Positions 25,684 through 34,936 are shown, numbered from the stretch's first letter. The stretch is 64,000 bases of DNA from Acetobacter garciniae (GCF_017377735.1 NZ_JAFVMH010000002.1:744001-808000); one strand, 5' to 3'. Translations and numbers: made by a program. Notes: generated by a model from the letters alone, not told the origin.

Positions 25684-26283
25684 TTATTGCGTGCGAGGAA
25701 TAATGACAGCATCCGAAGATTTCTTGTCCGGATTAAGCAGAGTCATGCCCGACTGGGGTGAATAGGTCGCACCGGTCGACTGGTTGGGGGTGACGGGCGA
25801 ATGGAAGGCGGAAACCGGGCCGAACACGCCACCGGCGGATTTGTTCATTGTCCCTTCCGGCTGGCGGGCGCAGCCGCGGGTAATAATGGAACAGATCCCG
25901 TCCGTTCCGATCATTTCATCGTTGTTGCCGGTATAATGCACATCGGACACCCGGTCATGATCCAGGCGGATCACCGCCGAACAGGATGTTCCCCCGCCGC
26001 CGCCAAGCTGGGCAAGGGTGGTTGCGATATCGCCTACGGGAATAAGGGTCGAACCGCCATAGCTCGGCTGTGGCTGGGTTCCGGTATAGACAAAGATCTG
26101 CGTCGTATCGTTGATCTGCTTGGTGGCCGTGGGCAAGCCGGCACAGGCCTGCAGATCGTAGGATGTCATTCCGATCATGGTGATCTGCGCCTTGTGGGCA
26201 GCCCGCGAATCAAAATAACCGCACCCGCCCAAGCTCAGGAGAAGGGAGGGGACGGCGAGCCAACACACAATGCGACACTTCAT
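25684..26283 (-). CDS. Putative outer-membrane lipoprotein
   Basis: The 199-residue product has a lipoprotein signal (CWLAVPSLLLSLGGC, lipobox LGGC) and then a SmpA/OmlA-reminiscent stretch (AQITMIGMTSYDLQACAGLP, IFVYTG). That resembles small lipoproteins that scan an Ile-Gly-Met-Thr loop. Four further cysteines and a Gly-rich turn (QLGGGGGTSC) follow. The C-terminal third is Pro/Ser/Thr-rich. ATG 26283 was chosen because it gives the signal peptide and has AGGAA upstream. No domain is certain. Confidence 0.6.
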   Translation of the reverse strand: MKCRIVCWLAVPSLLLSLGGCGYFDSRAAHKAQITMIGMTSYDLQACAGLPTATKQINDTTQIFVYTGTQPQPSYGGSTLIPVGDIATTLAQLGGGGGTSCSAVIRLDHDRVSDVHYTGNNDEMIGTDGICSIITRGCARQPEGTMNKSAGGVFGPVSAFHSPVTPNQSTGATYSPQSGMTLLNPDKKSSDAVIIPRTQ

Positions 26284-26321
26284 TTCCTGGATGATCTCCA
26301 AACCTCGATAGGAATACGTCC

Positions 26322-26357
26322 CGTGGCACGCCCCATGGCATGCCCCGTGGCATGCCT
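26322..26357. repeat. Three tandem 12-bp repeats upstream of the lipoprotein gene
   Basis: Three consecutive 12-mers are near-identical: CGTGGCACGCCC, CATGGCATGCCC and CGTGGCATGCCT. They lie about 40-75 bases before the start codon at 26283. The regular 12-base phase could reflect an operator array or slipped-strand duplication. Confidence 0.5.
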
Positions 26358-26626
26358 GCCTGACAAGCCTAGTGCGCTCCTTCCAGTCGGCGCAAGGCCT
26401 GTTGCCGCGCAAAATGCGCCCCGCCCCGTTAAACAGGATATGAGAGAAAGGGGGTTATCATCCTGTGACCTATTGCTGAATGACGCGTGAACACAATAGG
26501 CCATTGCCTTGCGCCCGATGGGCTATCATCATGGGGCCTGTATCGGCGGCCCTTTCGAAAAGGCCATCTCGTGTCATGGCCCGCCATTGTAAACCATATT
26601 GGACATTCAGGGAGTTTCTGCCGATC

Positions 26627-27169
26627 ATGTCGCTACTGCCTCGTTTCTCGTCGCATGCCCCGGCCGCGCTTATAGTGGCCCTTCTTGCACTTGGCGCGTG
26701 CGTCAACGGACAGCCTCCCGCGCCGCCCCTTCCCCCGTTGCAGAAAGCACCGGCATTCACAGTCGCCGACGCCACGTTCGCGCAGGCCCTCAACGACATG
26801 GACCTGACCCAGATCGCGCTTGCGCAAATGGTGCCCACACACGCCGCCCGCGCCGATCTGGCAGCACTTGGCGCAACCATCGCCAAGGATCTGACAGCAA
26901 ACCAGGCGACACTGACAAAGCTTGTCTCACCGCACGCCATCAGCCTGGCGACAAAACCTTCCAGCGCCGACCAGAAGAATATCGACCAGCTCAAGGGTTT
27001 TCATGGCGCGGCATTCGACCGGCGTTATATCCGCTATTTTTCGCGCGACCAGGCCCGGATGAAGCCTGTTCTTGAAAGCGAAATTGCCAATTCAAAAAAT
27101 CCGGACCTGGTCAAGCTCGCCACCGACACCAAAACCCTGCTTGCGGGGTATGCGGCGCAGCTTAAATAG
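26627..27169 (+). CDS. DUF4142-type exported protein
   Basis: The 180-residue protein has a lipoprotein signal (LIVALLALGACVNG) followed by a Pro-rich spacer and an all-helical domain of the DUF4142, ferritin-like type. The helical domain includes FAQALNDMDLTQIALAQMVPTHAARADLAALGATIAKDLTANQ and, near the C-terminus, DTKTLLAGYAAQL. Members are found in periplasms of many proteobacteria; their role is not known. ATG 26627 has AGGGAG 12 bases upstream; the open frame further upstream to 26480 lacks a signal sequence. Confidence 0.7.
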   Translation: MSLLPRFSSHAPAALIVALLALGACVNGQPPAPPLPPLQKAPAFTVADATFAQALNDMDLTQIALAQMVPTHAARADLAALGATIAKDLTANQATLTKLVSPHAISLATKPSSADQKNIDQLKGFHGAAFDRRYIRYFSRDQARMKPVLESEIANSKNPDLVKLATDTKTLLAGYAAQLK

Positions 27170-27260
27170 TATTTCCCGTGCGCGCCCTGTTGGTGCGATC
27201 ACCCGACGGCGACACATTGGGCCACGGGCGCACCAGCACCGTTGTCGCAAACATGGCCGG

Positions 27261-27893
27261 TCAGGAGGCGGGCAGCATGCGGGCAAGGTCGGTCGCGATC
27301 TCATGGGCGCTGGAATCGACGGGGATCATTCCGACCAGGTGGTTGTGGCCGTCCATCAGGTAAAGCAGGGAGCTATGATCCACCAGCCCGCTTGCCCCCT
27401 GGCCCGCATGGCGCCTGACCGTGACATGGAATTCATCCAGCACCGGCCCAAGCTGCGCCTGTGTTCCGCTTAACCCCACGATATCGGGCGAAAAGCGCGA
27501 GACATAGGTCCCGACCACCTGCGGCGTATCGCGCTCCGGGTCCACGGAAATGAAGATGGGTGTGACCGATCGCCCCTTGGGGCCAAGTTCATCCAGCGCG
27601 GCCGAGACGGTGGCCAAAGTCAGGGGGCAGACATCCACGCAATGGGTGTAGCCGAAATAGATCAGGGTATAGCGTCCCTTGAAATCGGCCTGGGTGACAA
27701 GGCGGCCATTGGCGTTTGTCAACCCGAAAGGCCCGCCAATGTCCGGCCCATGCCGCGTACCTACAAGGGCGCGAAATCCCGCAGCACCCGCCAGCAGCAC
27801 AACAGCCACGCCCGCGATCAGCAGAAATGCCCTGCGGTCCTGTTGCGGGGTAGCCCCCTTGCGTGTTCCGGTGCGACGGTCCTGGCGTTTCAT
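27261..27893 (-). CDS. SCO1/SenC-type copper chaperone
   Basis: This 210-residue membrane-anchored thioredoxin-fold protein has one N-terminal transmembrane segment (RAFLLIAGVAVVLLAGAAGF). It carries the SCO copper-binding pair CVDVC in FGYTHCVDVCPLTL and the distal His in LVDHSSLLYL, so the CxxxC-plus-His site is intact. SCO proteins deliver copper to the CuA site of cytochrome oxidase or act in periplasmic thiol redox. It is divergent from a Met/His-rich DUF2946-like protein and an OprC-like receptor, forming a plausible copper module. Confidence 0.88.
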   Translation of the reverse strand: MKRQDRRTGTRKGATPQQDRRAFLLIAGVAVVLLAGAAGFRALVGTRHGPDIGGPFGLTNANGRLVTQADFKGRYTLIYFGYTHCVDVCPLTLATVSAALDELGPKGRSVTPIFISVDPERDTPQVVGTYVSRFSPDIVGLSGTQAQLGPVLDEFHVTVRRHAGQGASGLVDHSSLLYLMDGHNHLVGMIPVDSSAHEIATDLARMLPAS

Positions 27894-28111
27894 GCAGGTA
27901 CTATAGGCGCAATCCGTTATTCCCGCACCCTGTTCCGTGGCGCGTGGAGGCTGTATCGCAAGGCAGCGCTGTTCTGATATTTATGGGGTTTACAGGACCG
28001 CTCGGCTCTGCGCTTTTGTGAACGCGTACCGTAACCAGGAAAGGCAGGCCGCTGAACACGCCCCACCCCGCATGTTCCATACATGGACCCGGCGTTATCC
28101 TGCGCTGGCTG

Positions 28112-28642
28112 GTGGTGCTGTGCGTCCTGCTGGGGCTTGTCGGCCAGCTTGCGTTGCAAAGCAACACACGTCTGGGTGAAGCACCGCGCGCGACCTTCGA
28201 ACGCCTGACAGGGCTGCATATCGGCCCCGCCGCCCCGATAACACGCCAGGCCGCACGCCAGACAGCACGCCAGACGGGGCGGACAATGCCCGCCCCTGCC
28301 GCCATGGCGGGCATGAGCATGCCCGGCATGGATATGAGCGCCATGGCCATGCCAGCGGCACACACGCCCGACCGGGCCACGCCGGGCAAAATATCGGGGG
28401 CCGATCCTGCCGATCCTGCCGGTCCGGCCCGGGGCGGGCAGCATCATCACCATGATGACGGCTATTGCCCGCTCTGCCCGCTTTTACACCTGCCCGTAGT
28501 CGTTCTGGCGGTAGCGCTCGCGCTGGCCCTGCTCTGCCTAGTGCTGTGCGGCCTGGCTTACGCGCCCCCACTGCCCCGCATACCGTTCCGTGGGCGCATT
28601 GCGGTTCTCCCCCCCGCGACCGGACCGCCCGCTTTCGTCTGA
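28112..28642 (+). CDS. Met/His-rich DUF2946-like membrane protein
   Basis: The product (176 residues from GTG 28112) has an N-terminal hydrophobic segment (VLCVLLGLVGQLAL), a Met-rich run (MAGMSMPGMDMSAMAMP) and a His cluster with a CPxC motif (QHHHHDDGYCPLCPLLH). A second membrane segment (VVVLAVALALALLCLVLCGL) follows. These are the marks of the DUF2946 group, often adjacent to copper TonB receptors, and the Met/His/Cys clusters could bind Cu(I). The frame is open upstream to about 28022 without an ATG, so the true start is uncertain; a non-standard start near 28052 behind AGGAAAGGCAGG is possible. The receptor gene begins 89 bases downstream. Confidence 0.62.
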   Translation: MVLCVLLGLVGQLALQSNTRLGEAPRATFERLTGLHIGPAAPITRQAARQTARQTGRTMPAPAAMAGMSMPGMDMSAMAMPAAHTPDRATPGKISGADPADPAGPARGGQHHHHDDGYCPLCPLLHLPVVVLAVALALALLCLVLCGLAYAPPLPRIPFRGRIAVLPPATGPPAFV

Positions 28643-28731
28643 AACACACTGAGCGCTGGCCGTCATGGGTTTTTCCCCCAAGGGGAAAGTCATGGCGCTG
28701 GCTGTTACCGTTTCAGACCAGGGCTTTTTCC

Positions 28732-30912
28732 ATGACCTTGTCTTTTCTTCGCTGCGTTCCGCGCGCGGGCCTGCTGGCCTGTGTGGGCGTTGGTGCCATG
28801 CTTGCCGAAACACCCGCCCATGGCGCGGATACGGCCCAGCCTGTTCCGGTGGCTCCCATGCCGGCACAGGCAGCCAGCGGAACAGCGGCTGCCCATGCGC
28901 ACTCCAGCCCCGTCAAGCCGGAGCAGATTACGGTCAACGGCATCAGGCATATGAGCACGACCACCGCGGATACGACCGATCTGTTCCGCCACAGCCTGGG
29001 GTTCAGCGCCTATTCGGGGGGTGGTGTTTCTGCCCTGCCGGTGCTGAACGGCATGGCGGATGATCGCGTCGCCACCTTTGTCGATGGCATGCGTATCCAG
29101 TCGGCCTGCCCCAATCACATGAACCCGGCCATGTCCTATATCGACCCCGATGCGGTCGAGACGGCCCAGGCCATTGCGGGCATCACCTCCGTCAGCCAGG
29201 GGGGCGACAGCACGGGCGGGACCATCGAGGTCAATCGCCGCGACCCCATTTTTTCCTCCACCGCGAAATTGCTGGTTACCGGGCATGTGCGCGGCGATTA
29301 TCGCAGCAATGGCGGCGGGTCGGGCGCGTCCGGGTCGATCACCCTTGCCAATGACTGGCTGAGCCTGCGCTACACCGGCTCCTACAGCCACGCGAGCGAC
29401 TACCACACGGGCGGGAACGAACAGCGTGTGCTGTCCACCAGCTATCTCAGCTTCAACCATGCCGTGACACTGGGGGTGAAAAAGGAGAACCACCTTCTGG
29501 CCCTGACCTTCGGCCAGCAGGATATTCCCTATGAAGGGTTTGCCAACCAGTACATGGACATGACCAACAACCGCTCCACCTTCGTCAACGGCAAGTACAA
29601 GGGCGATTTCAACTGGGGCACGCTGGAGGCACGCGGTTTCTGGCAACGGGTGGACCATGCGATGGACATGCTGTCCGACAAGGGCGGCCATACCGCCACC
29701 ACCGGCATGCCCATGGATACCGCAACGCGCACGGCGGGCTATTCCATCAAGGCGAGCATCCCGCTGGGGCGCATTCATACGCTGGGGCTTGGCAGTTCCT
29801 TCGACCATAACGGGCTGAACGACTGGTGGCCCCCGCTTGCGGGCAGCATGATGATGGGGCCGGGCACGTTCCATAACGTCAATAACGGCCATCGCGACCG
29901 GCTGGGTCATTACGTGGAATGGAAAGCCCAGTGGCTGCCGCGTTTTTCGACCGAGCTTGGCATGCGTAGCGATCTTGTCATGATGAATACGGGCCCGGTT
30001 TCCCCCTATTCATGGACCAGCATGATGGACATGACCGACGCCATGGCGGCCCGGCAGTTCAATGCCGCAAAGCGCGGGCGGACCGACAGCAATTACGACG
30101 TGACGGCCCTTGCGCACTGGCACCCGCTCGACAGCCTGATGATCGATGGCGGTTATGCCCGCAAGACACGCTCGCCCAACCTGTATGAACGCTACGCCTG
30201 GGGCATGGGCCAGATGGCCACCACCATGATCGGCTGGTTCGGGGACGGCAACGGCTATGTCGGCAATATGAACCTGACACCCGAGATCGCCAATACCGCC
30301 AGCGTGACGCTGACCTGGCACGACCCGGTGGAACACGCGTGGGAGGTCAGGGTGCAGCCTTATTACACCTACACCCATCACTACATCAACGTGGTGCGGA
30401 TCGGCGCATTTTCGGACGGGCTGTCGAAACTGCAATTCGCCAACCATAATGCGCAAAGCTACGGCATCAACAGTTCCGCCTTCGTGCGGTTGTGGAACAC
30501 CACCACCTACGGCATGGGGGAACTGCGCGCCAACCTGAACTGGGTGCGCGGCCAGGACCTGGTGACGCATTCCGGCCTGTACCACCAGATGCCCACCAAC
30601 GGTTCCATCACCCTGCATGAAAGCTGGCAGAACTGGACCGGCCATGTCGAAGTGACGCTGGTCAAGGCCAAGGATACGGTGGACTGGCTGCGCAACGAAC
30701 CCCGCACGCCGGGCTATGCCCTGCTGGGGCTGGGGGGAAGCTACCGGTGGCGCAATATCACGCTCAACGGCAGTATCGATAACGTGCTGGACCAGAAATA
30801 CTACCTGCCACTGGGCGGCCTGTCCCTGGGCGATTACGAGGCAACGGGCAATCTGGGCCCGCTGCCCGGACTGGGGCGTTCCTTCAACCTCAGCCTGACA
30901 GCCACGTTCTGA
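28732..30912 (+). CDS. OprC/NosA-like TonB-dependent receptor, probable copper uptake
   Basis: This 726-residue receptor has a signal peptide (LACVGVGAMLAETPAHG), a His-containing N-terminus (AAAHAHSS), and the plug sequence LPVLNGMADDRVATFVDGMRIQSACPNHMNPAMSYIDP. The C-P-N-H-M-N-P-x-M-S-Y-I-D-P stretch is typical of the OprC/NosA copper receptors and carries Cys, His and Met ligands. Barrel loops are unusually rich in Met (SMMMGPG, TSMMDMTDAMAAR). The product ends in LSLTATF. With the DUF2946-like protein upstream and SCO divergent, copper import or copper-protein assembly is the likely role. Confidence 0.88.
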   Translation: MTLSFLRCVPRAGLLACVGVGAMLAETPAHGADTAQPVPVAPMPAQAASGTAAAHAHSSPVKPEQITVNGIRHMSTTTADTTDLFRHSLGFSAYSGGGVSALPVLNGMADDRVATFVDGMRIQSACPNHMNPAMSYIDPDAVETAQAIAGITSVSQGGDSTGGTIEVNRRDPIFSSTAKLLVTGHVRGDYRSNGGGSGASGSITLANDWLSLRYTGSYSHASDYHTGGNEQRVLSTSYLSFNHAVTLGVKKENHLLALTFGQQDIPYEGFANQYMDMTNNRSTFVNGKYKGDFNWGTLEARGFWQRVDHAMDMLSDKGGHTATTGMPMDTATRTAGYSIKASIPLGRIHTLGLGSSFDHNGLNDWWPPLAGSMMMGPGTFHNVNNGHRDRLGHYVEWKAQWLPRFSTELGMRSDLVMMNTGPVSPYSWTSMMDMTDAMAARQFNAAKRGRTDSNYDVTALAHWHPLDSLMIDGGYARKTRSPNLYERYAWGMGQMATTMIGWFGDGNGYVGNMNLTPEIANTASVTLTWHDPVEHAWEVRVQPYYTYTHHYINVVRIGAFSDGLSKLQFANHNAQSYGINSSAFVRLWNTTTYGMGELRANLNWVRGQDLVTHSGLYHQMPTNGSITLHESWQNWTGHVEVTLVKAKDTVDWLRNEPRTPGYALLGLGGSYRWRNITLNGSIDNVLDQKYYLPLGGLSLGDYEATGNLGPLPGLGRSFNLSLTATF

Positions 30913-31096
30913 CAGGAACGGGCAGGGGGCGCAGGTGACCTGGCCCCAAACGCGCATCCCGTAGCAGGGAACGCGCAGGGGGTGAGCCGGTGGCGGCCCG
31001 GAGGGCGGGCCACCAACCCGCGCGTGGTGTTACGGCGCGTCCGGCCTGAAGCGAATGCGCGCCAACCTGCTCTCCCGCCGGCTGACTTCTTTGGCC

Positions 31097-31861
31097 TTAC
31101 TGGGCGGTGTAGCCGCCGTCGATCACCAGTTCGCTGCCGGTCATGAACTTGGATTCGTCAGAGGCCAGGAAAAGGATGCCGTAGGCGATATCCTCGGGCT
31201 CACCCAGATGACCGAGCGGGTGCAGGGCCACCAGTTTCTGGCGGGCGGCTTCGTCCTGCTTGGTCAGCCCCTGCACCATCGGCGTCCAGATATAGCCCGG
31301 ATGGATGGAATTGACACGGATCTTGTAGCCCGATTGCGCGCAATGCAGGGCGGAGGACTTGGTGAACAGCCGCACACCCCCCTTGCTGGCGTTATAGGCC
31401 GCCAGTGTCGGGTCCCCGATCAGCCCCTCGATGGATGAGAGATTGATGATCGAGCCTCCTCCTTCATGCTTGCGCATGGCCTCGATGGCGTATTTCGTGC
31501 CCAGGAACACGCCGTCCAGGTTGATCGACTGCACACGCTGCCAGTCATCCAGGCTGGTGCTTTCCACCGTGCCGCTATAGGCGATTCCCGCATTGTTCAC
31601 CGCAATGTCGAGCCGCCCGAAGGCCGCCAGCGTGGCGGCCATCGCCGCCTGCCAGTCTTCCTCCTTGCGGACGTCGAGCTTGACGAAAATGGCCTTGCCG
31701 CCCCCCGCTTCAATGTCGGAAACGACCTTTTTTCCCTCATCCTCGTTGATATCGGCGATGACGACCGCAGCCCCTTGCTGTGCCAGGAGCAGGGCTGTCG
31801 CCTTGCCGATACCCAGCGAGGCTCCACTGACAATCGCGACCTTGCCTTTAACGCGCGCCAT
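31097..31861 (-). CDS. Short-chain dehydrogenase/reductase
   Basis: This 254-residue classical SDR has the cofactor loop SGASLGIG (residues 12-19), VNNAGIAYSG, catalytic Ser in INLSSIEG and the YNASK motif. ADINED after strand beta-2 has an acidic residue that favours NAD over NADP. The C-terminus (FMTGSELVIDGGYTAQ) is typical. It resembles alcohol/cyclopentanol dehydrogenases, but the substrate is unassigned. Its start overlaps the end of the flavin-reductase-like gene by 14 bases, so the two are probably co-translated. Confidence 0.87.
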   Translation of the reverse strand: MARVKGKVAIVSGASLGIGKATALLLAQQGAAVVIADINEDEGKKVVSDIEAGGGKAIFVKLDVRKEEDWQAAMAATLAAFGRLDIAVNNAGIAYSGTVESTSLDDWQRVQSINLDGVFLGTKYAIEAMRKHEGGGSIINLSSIEGLIGDPTLAAYNASKGGVRLFTKSSALHCAQSGYKIRVNSIHPGYIWTPMVQGLTKQDEAARQKLVALHPLGHLGEPEDIAYGILFLASDESKFMTGSELVIDGGYTAQ

Positions 31862-32468
31862 TTTTCTTTCCTTTGCTTGTTGGGTCGGGACGGGTGGTCC
31901 CGTTGCCGGTTGGTGCCGCCGGGGGCAGAACGCTGTCGGGCAGCTTGGGGCGCATCATCGCCCGGCGGTCCAGAACGGGGCCGTCGGTTATGAAGGTGCC
32001 GTCCCCCACGGCATGCAGGGTCCTGCGTTCCTTGCGGGCCGGGTCGATATGGGCCGCCACCCCTTCCAGAATGACGATACCATACTGCTCGATAATCTCG
32101 ACCACGCGGCATTCGATATTCGCCAGGCAGTCGCCCAGCAGGGGGGCCTTCACCTGGCTGGCCTTGTGGCGGCTCAGGCCAAATTTGGCGAACTTGTCCG
32201 TATCGCGCCCCGAACACAGCCCGATCCCCACCACCGTGTCGAGCATATCGACCGGTGGAATGGCGATCACGCATTCACGCCGGGTCGTGAGCGCATGCCA
32301 CGAATAATTCCACTCACCCGTCGTAATGGCGAAACGCGCGGCGAAGTCCAGCACCATTGTCCAGGTAATGGTCATGACATTGTCGCGCTGCCCGTCATGG
32401 GTCGCAACAAGCGTCACGGGCCCGGACTCGAGGAAGGTAAACGCCCGGTCGAGCGGAAATGGTTTCAT
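31848..32468 (-). CDS. Flavin reductase-like (FMN-binding split barrel) protein
   Basis: This 206-residue protein is of the flavin-reductase-like group: MTITWTMVLDF, FAITTGEWNYSWHALTTRRECVIAIP, GIGLCSGRDTDKFAKFGL and LANIECRVVEIIEQYGIVILEGV. Such proteins bind FMN and reduce it with NAD(P)H or carry out related reductions. The start at 32468 (MKPFPLDRAF) has GGGGGAG just upstream. The C-terminus is a Pro/Lys-rich tail. The enzyme could supply FMNH2 to monooxygenases such as the one at 14785, but the immediate partner is the downstream SDR. Confidence 0.8.
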   Translation of the reverse strand: MKPFPLDRAFTFLESGPVTLVATHDGQRDNVMTITWTMVLDFAARFAITTGEWNYSWHALTTRRECVIAIPPVDMLDTVVGIGLCSGRDTDKFAKFGLSRHKASQVKAPLLGDCLANIECRVVEIIEQYGIVILEGVAAHIDPARKERRTLHAVGDGTFITDGPVLDRRAMMRPKLPDSVLPPAAPTGNGTTRPDPTSKGKKNGAR

Positions 32469-32668
32469 CGGCTCCCCCATGCAGGATCGGCTGCCTGCCT
32501 TCCTGATACAACAACGCCGCATGAAAAGCGTTGCGCTCGATCAATCCGCCCTGTCGTGCGGCGAAGAGCCATGTCGTGCGGACACAGGCCATGTGTGGGC
32601 AGGCAATGGGTGAGTGGGCGATTATGCACAGGCGGGAGTGTTACAGTCAGCTGGGTGGTTCGGGCGTG

Positions 32669-32801
32669 TTTTCATAAAAACGTCATACGTCGGTTTCATG
32701 TCCGATTTTTCTGGTAATTTCCAATGTTTGCGCGGGGCTGTCCTGTCATGTTTCCTTTGGTCGGGTGTGGGGAGAGTTGTTTTTTGTCATAAGCGCGTCA
32801 T
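32669..32801 (+). promoter_or_regulatory. Candidate Pho boxes upstream of phoB
   Basis: Two matches to the PhoB site (CTGTCAT-N4-CTGTCAT) occur: TTTTCAT-AAAA-ACGTCAT at 32669-32686 and TTGTCAT-AAGC-GCGTCAT at 32784-32801. A lone exact half-site, CTGTCAT, lies at 32743-32749. The second is 35 bases before the phoB start. This indicates autoregulation by phosphate starvation. Confidence 0.65.
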
Positions 32802-32836
32802 ATCCTCAGGGCGGTCCGAAATAAGGCGAAATACGA

Positions 32837-33532
32837 ATGCAAAAGCCAGATCTGCTGGTTGTCGAGGACGATCCGGCCCTTGCGCGGCTGATATGTTACA
32901 ATCTCGAGAAACAGCATTACGTCGTCAGGCACGCACCTGACGGGGAAGAGGCCCTGGAGCAGGTACGCAAGCGCCGCCCCGATCTTGTGCTGCTGGACTG
33001 GATGCTGCCCGGTATTTCCGGGCTGGAGGTCTGCCGCCGTCTGCGTGAACAGCCCCGGACGGCGGCGTTGCCCATTCTCATGCTCAGTGCGCGGGGGGAG
33101 GAAACCGACAGCGTGCGCGGGCTCGATACCGGGGCGGATGACTACCTGGTCAAGCCGTTCGGCATGGATGCGCTCTTCGCCCGGGTCAAGGCCATCCTGC
33201 GTCGCGCGCCCCCGGCCGACAAGACCTTGCAGTTCGAGGACCTGAGCATGGACCGCGTCGCCCACAAGGTGGAACGCGGTGGCCGCCTTCTGGCCCTGGG
33301 GCCGACCGAATACCGGCTTTTGGAATTCCTGCTGCTGCACCCCGCGCAGGTCTTCTCGCGCGAGGAACTGCTCAAGCACGCATGGGAGCGCAGTTCCAGC
33401 GTGGAATTGCGTACGGTCGATGTGCATATCCGCCGCCTGCGCCAGACCCTGAACGAAGGGGGCGAGCCGGACCTGATCCGCACCGTCAGGGCACGCGGCT
33501 ATGCGCTGGACAAACCCACGGAGCAGGACTGA
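32837..33532 (+). CDS. phoB: Phosphate regulon response regulator PhoB
   Basis: This 231-residue OmpR-type response regulator has a receiver domain with the acidic pair EDD at 10-12, phospho-acceptor Asp54 (LVLLDWMLPG) and Lys in YLVKPF. A winged-helix DNA-binding domain follows (LGPTEYRLLEFLLLHPAQVFSREELL, VDVHIRRLRQTL, VRARGYAL). It is phosphorylated by PhoR under phosphate limitation and binds Pho boxes. phoR follows 27 bases later, then pstS. The order phoB-phoR-pstS differs from the common phoR-pst-phoU-phoB arrangement. Confidence 0.95.
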   Translation: MQKPDLLVVEDDPALARLICYNLEKQHYVVRHAPDGEEALEQVRKRRPDLVLLDWMLPGISGLEVCRRLREQPRTAALPILMLSARGEETDSVRGLDTGADDYLVKPFGMDALFARVKAILRRAPPADKTLQFEDLSMDRVAHKVERGGRLLALGPTEYRLLEFLLLHPAQVFSREELLKHAWERSSSVELRTVDVHIRRLRQTLNEGGEPDLIRTVRARGYALDKPTEQD

Positions 33533-33559
33533 GCCCGATTACATGAAGGCGCTCTGATC

Positions 33560-34825
33560 GTGCACGCATGGCTTGCCGCATGCTATGGACTGGTGGGGGG
33601 TGGCGTGCTGGTGGCGATGCTGCCAGCCCTTGCGCGCGCGGTTGTCGGGCGTGGGACAGAAACATCCGTTATCCCCGCCCGGCGCGCCAGCCGGGCGGAA
33701 GCCGCGTCCATGACGCTCGAACAGCTTATGGACTGCCTGCCCGCGGCAACCCTGGCCCTGAACGAAACACGCCAGCCCTGCGTGATATCGCCCGAGGCCC
33801 ATCGGCAGTTCAAGGACTGCGTGGGCAGTATCATCCGCCATCCCGCCTTCCAGAACCGGCTGGACCACGTGCTGGCCGATCTGTCCGACAGCCCTGCCCC
33901 GGGCGAGGCCGTGGTGGTGCTCGATATTCCCCAGTACCGTGTGGTCCGCGCCTGGATGCGCAAGGCCACGGTTCCCTCGGCCCTGGTGCCAGAAGGCTAC
34001 CGCAAGCCGGGTTTTTCCCCCACCACCCCGACCACGCTGATTTTTGTCGCCCTGCATGACGAAACCGAGGCTGTCGTGGCCGAACGCCAGCATACGGATT
34101 TCGTGGCCTTCGCCAGCCACGAACTGCGCACACCCCTTGCCGCGCTGCTTGGCTTTATAGAAACCCTTCAGGGCCCGGCGGCTGACGATCCCGCCGCCCA
34201 GAAGGAATTTCTGGATATCATGGCCGTGCAGGCCCGGCGCATGCAGCGCCTGCTGGACAGCCTGCTCTATCTCTCGCGCGTGCAGATGCAGGAACACCTG
34301 CGCCCGACCGATGTCGTGGCCGTGGGGGCCTTGTTCGATCATGTCCGGGCCGAGGCGGCAGGGCTGATGGCGGGCAAGAACGTGCGGCTGGAGGTCACGC
34401 CCGGGGCCGAGCCGGGCCTGAGTGTCGCGGGGGACGAAGTGCAGTTGCAGCAGGTGCTGATGAACCTGATCGAAAACGCGCTGAAATACGGCCTGGCCGA
34501 TCGTGGCCGGCGCCAGGGCCAGCCCTTGTGCATTACCCTGAGCTGCGAACCACCCCCGCCCGATGGCTGCTGGCCGGGGGAACCGGGGGTGCTGCTGAAT
34601 GTGACCGACACCGGCCCGGGCATACCCGCGCGCCATCTCTCGCGCCTGACCGAACGGTTCTACCGTGTGGCCAGAACGGCGGCCAGCGTGCAGGGCAGCG
34701 GGCTGGGCCTGGCCATAGTCCAGCATGTCGTCACCCGCCATGGCGGCCGCTTTGTCGTGGAAAGTGCGGTGGGCAAGGGCACGACATGCCGCATATGGCT
34801 GCCGGTTGTCCGCGGCCTGTCATAA
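33560..34825 (+). CDS. phoR: Phosphate regulon sensor histidine kinase PhoR
   Basis: The 421-residue kinase has one short N-terminal membrane segment (WLAACYGLVGGGVLVAML), a poorly conserved PAS-like region, the dimerisation/His-box FASHELRTPLAALLGFIETL (His187) and the ATPase boxes (LIENALKYG, DTGPGIP, GSGLGLAIVQ). A Pro/Gly-rich insert lies inside the ATPase domain. It starts with GTG after GAAGG. Its stop codon overlaps the first repeat of the pstS Pho box. Confidence 0.93.
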   Translation: MHAWLAACYGLVGGGVLVAMLPALARAVVGRGTETSVIPARRASRAEAASMTLEQLMDCLPAATLALNETRQPCVISPEAHRQFKDCVGSIIRHPAFQNRLDHVLADLSDSPAPGEAVVVLDIPQYRVVRAWMRKATVPSALVPEGYRKPGFSPTTPTTLIFVALHDETEAVVAERQHTDFVAFASHELRTPLAALLGFIETLQGPAADDPAAQKEFLDIMAVQARRMQRLLDSLLYLSRVQMQEHLRPTDVVAVGALFDHVRAEAAGLMAGKNVRLEVTPGAEPGLSVAGDEVQLQQVLMNLIENALKYGLADRGRRQGQPLCITLSCEPPPPDGCWPGEPGVLLNVTDTGPGIPARHLSRLTERFYRVARTAASVQGSGLGLAIVQHVVTRHGGRFVVESAVGKGTTCRIWLPVVRGLS

Positions 34826-34845
34826 AACCGTAACGGAACTGTCCT
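34817..34845 (+). promoter_or_regulatory. Pho box upstream of pstS
   Basis: Three 7-mers spaced 11 bp apart (CTGTCAT-AAAA-CCGTAAC-GGAA-CTGTCCT) make a strong PhoB site. It overlaps the phoR stop codon and lies 91 bases before the pstS start. Confidence 0.85.
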
Positions 34846-34936
34846 GAAAACATCACACCGTTTTGGTGTTTGCTCCTTTAAGCACCGGGGGCGCGGCATT
34901 GTGTCGCAGGCTCACTGCTAAGGGATTATAGCAACA

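Noticed and set aside
26480..26626. Longer N-terminus for the DUF4142-type protein
   Set aside because: The upstream part of the frame lacks a signal sequence, and a lipoprotein signal begins exactly at 26627 with a ribosome-binding site before it.
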